A stretch of 64,000 nucleotides of DNA. Origin: Damh-18 sp964570795 (GTDB taxonomy: Bacteria; Patescibacteriota; Minisyncoccia; Phycocordibacterales; UBA918). Below are positions 25,657-34,376 of this stretch, piece after piece. Every line of letters starts with the position of its first letter. Positions within the stretch are counted from its first letter, which is position 1. The stretch spans positions 1 to 64,000 of the forward strand of contig CAZMYZ010000005.1 of assembly GCA_964570795.1 (NCBI GenBank). Direction: 5' to 3'. The position numbers and the translations under genes are program-made. The notes beneath the pieces were generated by a model. That model had not been told where the DNA came from, made no database searches, and saw nothing but the letters and a program-made list of their open reading frames with translations.

Positions 25657-27450
25657 TTATACAATACCACCCAGTTCTTCGCGGGCACGCCTAATTTGGA
25701 GTAATTGTGATGGGTCTGAGGTGATAATTTGGTCTTCGGTATATGAGGGGAGTACTTTAATTGCCACATGTTTAAGTCCGAGGAAGAAAATACCTTCCCC
25801 AACACTCGACTCCAAAAGCATCAATTTTTCCTCGTCAGTAAGATTAAAAACGCTCTGCAGCGTATCCACAGCGGTGGGCGATTGTTTCATGAGAAGCTGA
25901 ATGGAGGAATTTGTAATCATTGGTACTCCATACGGTGATCGGAGGAAGTCATCTACATCCTGGGTAATAGTAGAAAGACCCAGGTAGTATTTACGTCCAC
26001 GTTTAGCCATGTTGTGGAGGAACGCCGCAGTATCTTCTGACTTGAGCATCCACCACGCCTCGTCAATGACGAGAAGTCGCTTTTTGAGTTCCCGACGCAC
26101 CGCACCCCAGATGTGGTTGGTGACGATGTACATTGCAATGGTTTTGAGTTCCTCTTCCATATCGCGAAGCGAGAACACAATGAACTTCTGATTGATATCC
26201 ACATTGGTAGATTCATTCATAAAGCCTGCCCAGGTACCTGAAGTGTATTTGGTAAGACGTTGCACAAGCGATTCACTTCCCTCCATACCGGCAAGTACCA
26301 TTTCAAAGTCAGTGAGGAGTGGTGGAGTGAGATCACGATAATCACCAGAGCCAGTGATATCCTTGAGCGCATACACTTCATGGAGTGCGTTATCAATAAC
26401 CGAATCCTCTTCAGGAGTAAGTCCACCAAGCATAAGCCTAAAAAGTCCTACCAATTCAATAATGTGTGAACGGAGAAGGTCTTTTGGATCTTCATCAGGA
26501 AGTGGAATAGGTAGATCAAAAGGATTGATATGGTGTTTTGAAGAGAGTGAGATATTAAGGAATTTTCCTCCTGTTGCTTCAGCGAGATATTCATACTCTC
26601 GCTCAGGGTCGATGACAATAACCTCGGTACCAAACATGAGGGAGCGAAGAATCTCGAGTTTTGTCGTATATGACTTCCCTGCCCCCGAAGTAGCAAAGGT
26701 CACCGAGTTGTAGTTGGTGAGTTTAAATCGGTCGAAAAGAATAAGCGAGCCATTTTGGCGATTGATGCCATACAAGATACCGGTATCGGAAGTGAGGTCG
26801 GAGGAGATAAAAGGGAAAAAACTAGAAAGTGGGGATGAGTTGAATTTGCTATGTACAAGGAGTTTATCGGTGAGGATAGGAAGTACACTCACAAAACCGT
26901 CTTCTTGTTGGAAGAGGGCAGGCTTCATGTAAATAAGACGCGTATCGAGCGAACCCTTTACCTCAGCCTCAATTTTGTCGAGCGTTGTTTCTGAGTCTCC
27001 ATAAATTGCTATGTAAAGGCCTACGTTAAAGAGTTTTTCCTCTGCTTGCTGGAGTTTGTCACGGAGTTCCTCAAGGTTGCGATATGCAGCATCGAGTTGT
27101 GGGTCACGCACCATCCCTTTATTTGCGCGTTCATTGATTTGGCTCTGCACCTCAGCCACCTTTTTTTGGAATTTTTTAAGTGTTTCAGTGGTATCAATAG
27201 GATGAATCACAATAGAAACATCGATTTCACGTTCCATATTGAGAATTGGTTCAAGCCAACCATCATTGAGATAGCGCGGGTAGGATACGGCAAAAAAGAT
27301 ACGCGAGTAACGACCGCTGATATTGATGTCTCGCGGAGTGACGTTGATTGCTGAAGGGGCAACAATGTCCGGTGTGGTGAGTGGTGTATTCGTTGGTGCT
27401 GCTTCCGCAGCCTCACTCTTTTTTTGTTGAATAAAATCAGTAAGTCGCAT
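25657..27450 (-). CDS. virB4: VirB4/TraC-type secretion ATPase, ATPase part
   Basis: This 597-aa protein has Walker A TSGAGKSYTTKLE (about 262-275), then VIVIDPEREYEYLAEATGG, Walker B LLVIDEAWWML (about 476) and STITQDVDDFL, the hallmark motifs of VirB4/TraG-like conjugation ATPases. It energises assembly or transport in type IV secretion systems from the cytoplasmic side. The N-terminal domain usually fused to it is encoded separately just upstream (27453-28070), with 2 nt between the ORFs. Confidence 0.9.
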   Translation of the reverse strand: MRLTDFIQQKKSEAAEAAPTNTPLTTPDIVAPSAINVTPRDINISGRYSRIFFAVSYPRYLNDGWLEPILNMEREIDVSIVIHPIDTTETLKKFQKKVAEVQSQINERANKGMVRDPQLDAAYRNLEELRDKLQQAEEKLFNVGLYIAIYGDSETTLDKIEAEVKGSLDTRLIYMKPALFQQEDGFVSVLPILTDKLLVHSKFNSSPLSSFFPFISSDLTSDTGILYGINRQNGSLILFDRFKLTNYNSVTFATSGAGKSYTTKLEILRSLMFGTEVIVIDPEREYEYLAEATGGKFLNISLSSKHHINPFDLPIPLPDEDPKDLLRSHIIELVGLFRLMLGGLTPEEDSVIDNALHEVYALKDITGSGDYRDLTPPLLTDFEMVLAGMEGSESLVQRLTKYTSGTWAGFMNESTNVDINQKFIVFSLRDMEEELKTIAMYIVTNHIWGAVRRELKKRLLVIDEAWWMLKSEDTAAFLHNMAKRGRKYYLGLSTITQDVDDFLRSPYGVPMITNSSIQLLMKQSPTAVDTLQSVFNLTDEEKLMLLESSVGEGIFFLGLKHVAIKVLPSYTEDQIITSDPSQLLQIRRAREELGGIV

Positions 27451-27452
27451 AA

Positions 27453-28070
27453 CTAAGCTTTTGGTGCCTTTGATAAATCGTCAGGATTAAAAATGTGATA
27501 GTACAACTCGGTAAGTTCATCAGTGCCTAAGGGTGCAGTGCGAATACCAATACGCGCAAGTCCCTGTTCTACCACTGAGACACGCTGTTCAAGTTGTGTG
27601 CGGTCCTCAAAGAATTTATCTGCACGAGATTCTTTGTTTTGAGTTGGTTTAAGGAAACGAGATATTCCTTTCACTTCAACACCAACTGGCGAATACGGTA
27701 CTACCACAAAGAAGTTTTTTGTCATAATCTCCACCTGAGAGGTAAAGGTAGAGATAAACTCCATATATTCACGCAATTGGATACGCATAAGGTCATTATC
27801 TTGAAGTACTTCACGTGTCTTAAGCATTTCAAGATACGGACGAATATCAAGGCGGCGAGATTGCACATATACCTGAAGCGAAAAATCAATCGAGTTGAGA
27901 AATGCTTGGAATTGAGACAATATTGCTTGTTGCTCCTCAGTAGACTTCAGTGCAAAGTTGACCGAAGAAGCAAGAAGTACCATACAAAGTTGCCCATCTT
28001 TGAGAACAACCACATCATCGTGAATATCTTTAATAGGAACAAATTTTTGTGTTGGGGGTTGTGTTGCCAT
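27453..28070 (-). CDS. VirB4/TraC N-terminal domain as a separate protein
   Basis: The product (205 aa) resembles the N-terminal, non-ATPase part of VirB4/TraC: VVVLKDGQLCMVLLASSVNFALKS, a segment on vesicle-like oligomer contacts (QAFLNSIDFSLQVYVQSRRLDI) and FFVVVPYSP. The ORF ends 2 nt before the start of the ATPase ORF. A true split is more likely than a sequencing frameshift, because the second ORF has its own plausible ATG, but I cannot exclude the latter. Confidence 0.75.
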   Translation of the reverse strand: MATQPPTQKFVPIKDIHDDVVVLKDGQLCMVLLASSVNFALKSTEEQQAILSQFQAFLNSIDFSLQVYVQSRRLDIRPYLEMLKTREVLQDNDLMRIQLREYMEFISTFTSQVEIMTKNFFVVVPYSPVGVEVKGISRFLKPTQNKESRADKFFEDRTQLEQRVSVVEQGLARIGIRTAPLGTDELTELYYHIFNPDDLSKAPKA

Positions 28071-28073
28071 AGA

Positions 28074-28475
28074 TTATTCAGGGAGTGGAAGGTCTAGTTT
28101 GCGTGAAAGTGTGTGTATGGATTGTGAGTGTATAAGGTTTTCCTTTGGTGGAGTAGAGTCTCTTTGCTCTTCTTTTACGACGATTTCTTGCTCTATTTCT
28201 CGTCGCCAAAGATACAATCGTGTATGAGTAAAAAACTTTACTACTGATTCAAGAAAAACAGAAAAGGGACGATTGTTAATGCGGTGAAATGCTAGCGCTC
28301 CTGCAAGCGCTCCAACAGGCAGACTGATAAGAATGAAAATAAGAAAATGTAAGTCACTGAGAAATAAAGCGATAATAAGACCAATCGCTCCTGCAAGATA
28401 TACAAACTGTTTCCACGTTAATGGACCAACAATCTTGTCTTCAATTTCAATGAATTGTGGAACCTCAAATCGCAT
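28074..28475 (-). CDS. PrgI-family membrane protein
   Basis: The product (133 aa) starts MRFEVPQFIEIEDKIVGPLTWKQF, the PrgI-family opening, followed by two hydrophobic segments (about 27-42 and 46-65) and a basic/acidic C-terminal tail. PrgI proteins neighbour VirB4 in Gram-positive-type conjugation systems and form part of the membrane complex. It lies 3 nt upstream of the VirB4 N-terminal gene. Confidence 0.85.
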   Translation of the reverse strand: MRFEVPQFIEIEDKIVGPLTWKQFVYLAGAIGLIIALFLSDLHFLIFILISLPVGALAGALAFHRINNRPFSVFLESVVKFFTHTRLYLWRREIEQEIVVKEEQRDSTPPKENLIHSQSIHTLSRKLDLPLPE

Positions 28476-28544
28476 ATGTGTATTGTACCTCAGTCCGCAC
28501 GCACGCCGAAGGCGTGCGTGCGGATAGCACCATCATTCACCACA

Positions 28545-31136
28545 CTAGGCTCCTTGTGTGGGTGGTGGAGGAGGTACGGGCGGAGTGTTTGTAGATGCCG
28601 ACGTTCCTTTGGAGAGGGAGGCAATGTCCCCTGCCATCGTGCGCGCAGGCGAAAGTGCACGCAAAACCTCATCGCGGGTAAGCGGACGTACACCACCTTC
28701 TGCCACGGGAACACTTTCAGATTGCGGCGCAACTTCTGGGCGTAACTCAAGTTTTTCCTTAAGATCTTTTGGTGCCTCAGGTACATTGGGGGTACTCGTA
28801 ATCCCGGTGAGAAAACTATTGATTGCGGAGAGTGCAGTTTTTGCATCGCTGGGTGCGATGCCAATTTCAGAAGTTAGTTTTTCCTCAACGATATTCTTTG
28901 AAAAAATATCAAGAATATAATCACCAATCAAGTTTACAAAATCTCGATGTTTTTCTGGAGAAAGTGACTGGCTGAGAGAAATTGACTCGAGAATATCACC
29001 AAGTGCTATGTTTCCATATTGATCTTTTATTGTTTGTGGTGCTCCCCTGTAGGCAGTGGCACGCTTTTGTTGNNNNNNNNNNNNNNNNNNNNNNNNNNNN
29101 NNNNNNNNNNNNNNNNNNNNNNNNNNNNNNNNNNNNNNNNNNNNNNNNNNNNNNNNNNNNNNNNNNNNNNNNCGATTTTTAGCAGTTGGTGTGAGCGACA
29201 TATCATCAACCTGTTTGCTCGACAATTTTCCTGCATTAGCAAGTACAACAGTTTCAAAGTCCATCGCATCGAGTTCTTTGGCGTCCGCCTTTCCAATAAC
29301 ATCTCCAATAGTTGCTGTTGGGGGGGTACCCGCTGCAGTGTGTTTACGGTTCTCTGTATCAACAAGTCGTTTCTGAACTGCAGCTGAACGTTGTGAGCGT
29401 AACTCCTCTTTCTTTGCATCATCAAGGTCTTCTGGTTTTGACTTCATGACACTATCAAACTGGCTTGCTGAGAGATTGGCGACAATGGTATCTCGTTCAT
29501 CACCATTCTTATGTTTTTTAAGAAGATCAAGAGTTTGCTCGGTGGATGCTCCAGCAAGTGCACGTTCCATACGCATATCTGCATCTTCACTAGCTTTACG
29601 CGCAGCATCTTTCTGTGCTTGTGTTGCTGAAGCATCTGCTTCAACCTTCCTTCGTTCTTTGTCAAGACGAGTACTTTCAGAGACTGTGTTAGATATCTTT
29701 CCAACCTCTATTACTTTTGCACGCTTTCGGTCGAGTTCTTGATCCTCCTTTTTGGCATCATTACGTGATTGAGAACCTCCCCATTTAGCACCCGCAGCAG
29801 CGTTCGCAGCACCCCCAACTGTTGCGGAACCAACCCATCCCAGTGCACGTCGTGATGTACTCCCGCTTTCTCGTGCATCTTGAATTTTTCGGTTTGTATA
29901 TTCACCAATTCTTCCTATAGTGTTTCTTCCAACAAAGCTTTGAGCATTTCCCTTAAGTTTCTGCCCCCACCCAATCATTGCATCTGAACCTGCGACACCA
30001 AGTTTTTTTGAAATGAGCAATGATTCAATAAGGAAAAATGCAACCACTACAAAACTGACCACTACACCAAATGAATCCATTGCTGCTGGACTTCCCGTCA
30101 AAGCTGCAGATAATTTTTTAGTTCCTGCCATTGTCTTTACAAATGCATCCATAATTAGTAATGAAATGAGTGTAAGAAACAAGTATAGTGGCGCAAAAAA
30201 TGAATATGAAAGAAGTTTCCCCCAAAGCTTCTTTGCGGTAGATTCAGTTTGTGGAAATACAGTTGCGGCAAAAAGTACCGGTGAGGCAATCATAAGGAAT
30301 ACCAGTGCAACAAAACGAGTTACAAGAAGTATTGCAGTAGCAAGGAATACAAAAGCAGCAACAAGAAGCAAGAGCATGCCCACAAGATAATAGGCTAAAA
30401 TTCCTGTCCCCGTTAAATTTTGATACACTGTGGTATCAATCTGAAGACCTGAATAGAATGTTGTTACTCCTAACATCTTAAACATAAAGGTGGATATTGA
30501 ACCGTCACCAACCACCATCGCGTTATAGATAGAGTATGCAGTAAAGTTTGAAAAATCAATAATAAACTTTGCTATATACAGACTAAAGTTGATAAGGAAC
30601 GCACCTATGATTATTTGTGAGAGGGTACGTTTTACCGAAGAACTGTCGGGGTCAATAATAGTGCGAATACCCAGATAGATAAAACCAAATATAAATGCAA
30701 GATTACAAAAGTCGCGAATGACTTTCCATGCTGCATCAATTGCGATACCAACTCCTTGATTATTTATTAAATCGCCCATTCCAAAAACAAGACTTTGGAG
30801 GGAGTAATCAAGTAGATTTCCTGTCGCCCATGCAAAGAATGCACCAATACCAAGAACAAGGTTACCAACAAAAGTGACTGCTTTAGGCCATAAATCCATA
30901 TCTGAAGAATCTTTCTTTTCTGGCATTGCAAATCCTGATTGTGTTTGTGCATGTACCGTAGCAGGGCTGAGATTGAGTCCAATATACGATGTTTCGTCCA
31001 TGCTAGAAATAAACGAGTGGGATACCGGGGCCTTCTCTATCGTAATTGGCACAAAAAGTAATATACCAAAAACAAATGCAAAAGCGCTTTTTGTGAGTTT
31101 GATATTGAGTGTTGAAGAAATCATAGTAATAGTCAT
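28545..31136 (-). CDS. VirB6/TrbL-like polytopic membrane protein, interrupted by an assembly gap
   Basis: The N-terminal 400 residues contain about seven hydrophobic segments with the pattern LVLGIGAFFAWATGNLLDYSLQ and IIIGAFLINFSLYIAKFIIDFSN, typical of VirB6/TrbL-like channel proteins of CPR secretion clusters. The rest is a long Lys/Glu/Ala-rich, probably helical cytoplasmic tail that ends in a Pro-rich stretch. One hundred N (29073-29172) interrupt the tail. The frame is open on both sides, but the true length and frame across the gap are unknown. Confidence 0.75.
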   Translation of the reverse strand: MTITMISSTLNIKLTKSAFAFVFGILLFVPITIEKAPVSHSFISSMDETSYIGLNLSPATVHAQTQSGFAMPEKKDSSDMDLWPKAVTFVGNLVLGIGAFFAWATGNLLDYSLQSLVFGMGDLINNQGVGIAIDAAWKVIRDFCNLAFIFGFIYLGIRTIIDPDSSSVKRTLSQIIIGAFLINFSLYIAKFIIDFSNFTAYSIYNAMVVGDGSISTFMFKMLGVTTFYSGLQIDTTVYQNLTGTGILAYYLVGMLLLLVAAFVFLATAILLVTRFVALVFLMIASPVLFAATVFPQTESTAKKLWGKLLSYSFFAPLYLFLTLISLLIMDAFVKTMAGTKKLSAALTGSPAAMDSFGVVVSFVVVAFFLIESLLISKKLGVAGSDAMIGWGQKLKGNAQSFVGRNTIGRIGEYTNRKIQDARESGSTSRRALGWVGSATVGGAANAAAGAKWGGSQSRNDAKKEDQELDRKRAKVIEVGKISNTVSESTRLDKERRKVEADASATQAQKDAARKASEDADMRMERALAGASTEQTLDLLKKHKNGDERDTIVANLSASQFDSVMKSKPEDLDDAKKEELRSQRSAAVQKRLVDTENRKHTAAGTPPTATIGDVIGKADAKELDAMDFETVVLANAGKLSSKQVDDMSLTPTAKNXXXXXXXXXXXXXXXXXXXXXXXXXXXXXXXXXXQQKRATAYRGAPQTIKDQYGNIALGDILESISLSQSLSPEKHRDFVNLIGDYILDIFSKNIVEEKLTSEIGIAPSDAKTALSAINSFLTGITSTPNVPEAPKDLKEKLELRPEVAPQSESVPVAEGGVRPLTRDEVLRALSPARTMAGDIASLSKGTSASTNTPPVPPPPPTQGA
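29073..29172. other. Assembly gap (100 N)
   Basis: Exactly 100 N, the conventional filler for a scaffold gap of unknown size. It lies inside the tail of the VirB6/TrbL-like gene, possibly because the Lys/Glu-rich coding sequence is repetitive. Confidence 0.99.
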
Positions 31137-31139
31137 ATG

Positions 31140-32582
31140 TTATCCGGTTCCAACTGATGAACATGCTTGCTCGTAGTATTGCTTCAAAGCCTGTATCTCA
31201 TTATTGATAGCAGGGACCGCGGTCGTCTGTAGTGAAATATTTGTATCCATAGTTGGAATAACACCAGAATTTGTATATGCATTGTACTGGTTTATAAGTA
31301 TCAACTGCGCTTCGTTGACAGATGAACCACCATATTTTGCAATAAGGGCAGTATTACCATTACCAAGAGCATTGTAATCTGACTGGAACGTGTTAATGGT
31401 GTTGATGATGTCTGTATCAGAAGTTTTTGCCGCTTCCGCATTTGCAAGATACGAAGAAAGTGTCGGTGAGAGGCCGCCAGTATTACAGGAACTTGTCCAA
31501 ATACTCATGGCAGAAATGTTTGAAATAATAGCATTTTGAAGATTGAGGTTCTCATTCACGGTATTAAGAGCAGTTGCAAACACACCACCACCACTCGATA
31601 ACCCTTGTTGAGCACTCTGTGCACTCATATTGTTCCAGTAGGCTTCGTTGCTCCCGCCGTTACCCAAACCAGCCAAACCACCTGAACCACTTGAGAGTAC
31701 CGTTTTTACGAGTTGTGAAAAGAGGGTACCAAGAAGTTCATTTATTTCATCCGCTACCGTAAGACGCTTTCCTGGTGTATTGATAGCTTCATTCAAAGAC
31801 GATTCAATAGAGGTGCCGGGAGTAATAATTTTTCCATTGGCATCTTTGAGTGACATAAGTCCTTTACCAAAATCAAGGAGCTTCACTTCTTCATTGCGCG
31901 CGTTGCGAATCGTTGCAGACATCCCTGCTTGTGCCTCCATGAGGGCACCATACTGATTGTTTCCTGGAATTTGAGTCATTCTAAACCACTCATTCCATCC
32001 ACCCGAAAGGAAATCACCCTCCATGAAATTACTCACATTGTTCACCACGCTCGTAAGAGTACATTGTGCTTTATATGATCTTGTTCTGCTGTATTGTAAA
32101 TCAAGTGCAAATTGGATATTAAGTTTAAAAGGAGAACAGAGGGCGGCAAGACTGGATCCATAGATAAAATCACCAGCAATCTTGTCTCCCAAATTCATTA
32201 CAAATCCTTGTAGGTCAGTCACAAAAACAGGACTTCCCTGGAAACCTGATGCTACCCATCGCGTGGTGCTTTTTATCATTTCCTCGAGTACGAGATTGGT
32301 GAGTGCCCATGCGGTACCGTCTTGGATGTATTCCTTGACGTATAGATTATTCATTAAGGAAGAAGTAAGAGCGGTGTATGCTTTAGTTGCAAGACCGGCA
32401 AGCCAGGTCCCCCAGTTCGAAGGTTGGTTCAATACATCTTCAACAACAGTCGCTTCGACTGTTTTAAGGTGAGATTCACCATACTTATTTATCGCTACTG
32501 GTGCTAATACGAAACTCAAGACAAGTACCCCTGCGATAAGGGAAGAAAACACTTTCGAATGCTGTGTAAAGAAATTGTTCAT
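31140..32582 (-). CDS. Secreted protein of the secretion cluster, unknown function
   Basis: The product (480 aa) has a signal sequence (FSSLIAGVLVLSFVLAPVAI). The body is Ser/Asn/Gly-rich and probably helical, with a Gly/Ser-rich linker (SSGSGGLAGLGNGGSN, about 305-320) and isolated cysteines. I recognise no domain. It lies between the VirB6-like gene (3-nt gap) and the gene at 32579 (4-bp overlap), so it is co-expressed with the secretion machine. It may be an exported structural subunit. Confidence 0.65.
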   Translation of the reverse strand: MNNFFTQHSKVFSSLIAGVLVLSFVLAPVAINKYGESHLKTVEATVVEDVLNQPSNWGTWLAGLATKAYTALTSSLMNNLYVKEYIQDGTAWALTNLVLEEMIKSTTRWVASGFQGSPVFVTDLQGFVMNLGDKIAGDFIYGSSLAALCSPFKLNIQFALDLQYSRTRSYKAQCTLTSVVNNVSNFMEGDFLSGGWNEWFRMTQIPGNNQYGALMEAQAGMSATIRNARNEEVKLLDFGKGLMSLKDANGKIITPGTSIESSLNEAINTPGKRLTVADEINELLGTLFSQLVKTVLSSGSGGLAGLGNGGSNEAYWNNMSAQSAQQGLSSGGGVFATALNTVNENLNLQNAIISNISAMSIWTSSCNTGGLSPTLSSYLANAEAAKTSDTDIINTINTFQSDYNALGNGNTALIAKYGGSSVNEAQLILINQYNAYTNSGVIPTMDTNISLQTTAVPAINNEIQALKQYYEQACSSVGTG

Positions 32583-33466
32583 TGTAGATTTTCAAATAAG
32601 TAAAAGAAAGCGCCAGGCTCGTCATTCATATAAGTTACTCCCTCTGCTTTAATCGCTGCGGAAAGATCTCTCAAGGAATAGAAAAATGCTTTCTTATCGT
32701 CATTAAATTTTTCGAGGCGCGCAAGAGCATAGAGTGGATCGTCAAATGCAACTTGAAAGGCGCGAATATCGGTCGCGAGCGCTTCGCAGGCGTTTAAAAA
32801 CGCGAGGTGCTCCTCAACGAGAACCTCAGGGACATTCATAGGGAGCACCTCCTCAATGGTCTTGGTATACATAGCAAGAACGGGTGTGAGTTGTGCGAGT
32901 GGTGCAGGGTCATGTATATCGAGAGCTGCCTGAAGAACATCGACCTCATTTTCAACATACGATGTATGCTTTTGCATGATAGTCGGGAGCTCATTACCGT
33001 AGGTGTTAACTGCATCAAATGTGGTGGGTACAATAGTCAGTTCAAGACGTGAATGTCTTGAACTTTGGGTGTTTTTCTCGATTGCTGATATTGCATTACC
33101 AATAAATTTTGTCGGATCACTAAAATCCTCACCTTTTATTTTTCCATCAAGGTAGTCCTTGAAAAATGCTTCAGAAAATTTCCCTGTAAGGGTGGTGGGA
33201 GGAGTATAGGTATCATCAGTTTGTGTGTGTACTGATGAAGATGCTGAGGAAACTATTTCAGTGAACCGAGCACCAAGATTTTCTTCCCAATCTTTGATAC
33301 CATCCCCATCGGAGTCAGTGGATTCGATGTAATTGCGCTCTGGAGCCGCAGTTACAACCACCAAGTCAGACACATCAGTATTTTTTGCATTGGACACATT
33401 TAAAGCTCCAAGGATGATGATAACCCCTACACCAAGTGCTCCTCCTATACGTACAATGCCTTTCAC
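32579..33466 (-). CDS. Membrane-anchored protein with a calcium-binding-like motif
   Basis: The product (295 aa) has an N-terminal hydrophobic anchor (6-25), then ESTDSDGDGIKDWEE (about 48-62), a thrombospondin type 3/EF-hand-like calcium loop seen in many secreted proteins. The rest is helical. It is the first gene of the secretion-like cluster and overlaps the next by 4 bp. Its role is unknown. Confidence 0.65.
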   Translation of the reverse strand: MKGIVRIGGALGVGVIIILGALNVSNAKNTDVSDLVVVTAAPERNYIESTDSDGDGIKDWEENLGARFTEIVSSASSSVHTQTDDTYTPPTTLTGKFSEAFFKDYLDGKIKGEDFSDPTKFIGNAISAIEKNTQSSRHSRLELTIVPTTFDAVNTYGNELPTIMQKHTSYVENEVDVLQAALDIHDPAPLAQLTPVLAMYTKTIEEVLPMNVPEVLVEEHLAFLNACEALATDIRAFQVAFDDPLYALARLEKFNDDKKAFFYSLRDLSAAIKAEGVTYMNDEPGAFFYLFENLQ

Positions 33467-33539
33467 AGGAAAGAATATTACTCATATAGTATAGCAAGGC
33501 ATGCTACTGAATGTGGACATCTGTTGGTAAAACCTGTGG

Positions 33540-34376
33540 TTAACTCTGTGAATCTATGTGGGGATGAATATGTGTATAGAGCATTTTAGCGAGTGTGAGC
33601 CATTCTGGAAGAGAGAGATCTTCCCCACGAATTTTCTCTGAGATACCAAGTGTGGAAAAGATGTGTAGAAGTTTTTCTCGTTCGATGAGTGTGGAAAGAT
33701 TACCAAAGAGTTGCTTGCGCTTTGACTTAAATCCTTCATGGAGTACAGAAAAAAAGAATGTTTGGGGGATGTGTATGAAATTATCCTTTGAGATGTTTCT
33801 GATGGCGATAACTGCTGAATCTATCTTTGGGGGAGGGGTAAAATTGCCCTTCCCGACCGTTTTAATGTACTTCGGTGTACCAAATACCTTTATCGAAAGC
33901 GAGAGTAAAGATTCCTTCTTATCTCGGGCAATACGCTCTGCCACCTCGCGTTGTACCAAAAAGATCATATCTGAAGGCTGGATTTCATGTTCAAGAAACA
34001 TGCGAAAGAGGAGTCCTGAGAGGTAATACGGGATGTTGGCGATGAGTTTGTATGCGTGTGGTCGTAGGCCAAGCGCAGAGAGGTCTAATGTGCGCACATC
34101 TCCATGCACAATAGTAAGTATTTGAGCCTTTATTTCAGTATCAAACGATCCTTTAAGAGACTCTATTGCACGTATATCAGCCTCGATAGCAACCACCTTT
34201 GCTCCCTTTTTGAGTAATTCACGGGTTAAAACCCCTGTTCCTGGCCCTATTTCAAGCACAATATCACCTTTTTCTACCCCACCCGCCTCTGCCATGAGGA
34301 TAGGAACATGGGTATTATTGAGAAAATGCTGCCCAAGTGACTTTTTTGCCTCTAATTTTGGTAGTTTTTCGCTCAT
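33540..34376 (-). CDS. rsmA: 16S rRNA dimethyladenosine transferase
   Basis: The product (278 aa) has the RsmA/KsgA motifs: KKSLGQHFLNN at the start, the SAM-binding EIGPGTGVLT, AIEAD, and the catalytic NIPYYLSG. It methylates the two adjacent adenosines in the 3' hairpin of 16S rRNA. It overlaps the upstream gene by 4 bp, so the two are translationally coupled. Confidence 0.95.
   Translation of the reverse strand: MSEKLPKLEAKKSLGQHFLNNTHVPILMAEAGGVEKGDIVLEIGPGTGVLTRELLKKGAKVVAIEADIRAIESLKGSFDTEIKAQILTIVHGDVRTLDLSALGLRPHAYKLIANIPYYLSGLLFRMFLEHEIQPSDMIFLVQREVAERIARDKKESLLSLSIKVFGTPKYIKTVGKGNFTPPPKIDSAVIAIRNISKDNFIHIPQTFFFSVLHEGFKSKRKQLFGNLSTLIEREKLLHIFSTLGISEKIRGEDLSLPEWLTLAKMLYTHIHPHIDSQS

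Noticed and set aside
28545..31136. Continuous coding across the run of N as proof of an intact gene
   Set aside because: The N length is a filler. The frame across the gap is arbitrary, so only the two flanking parts are supported.
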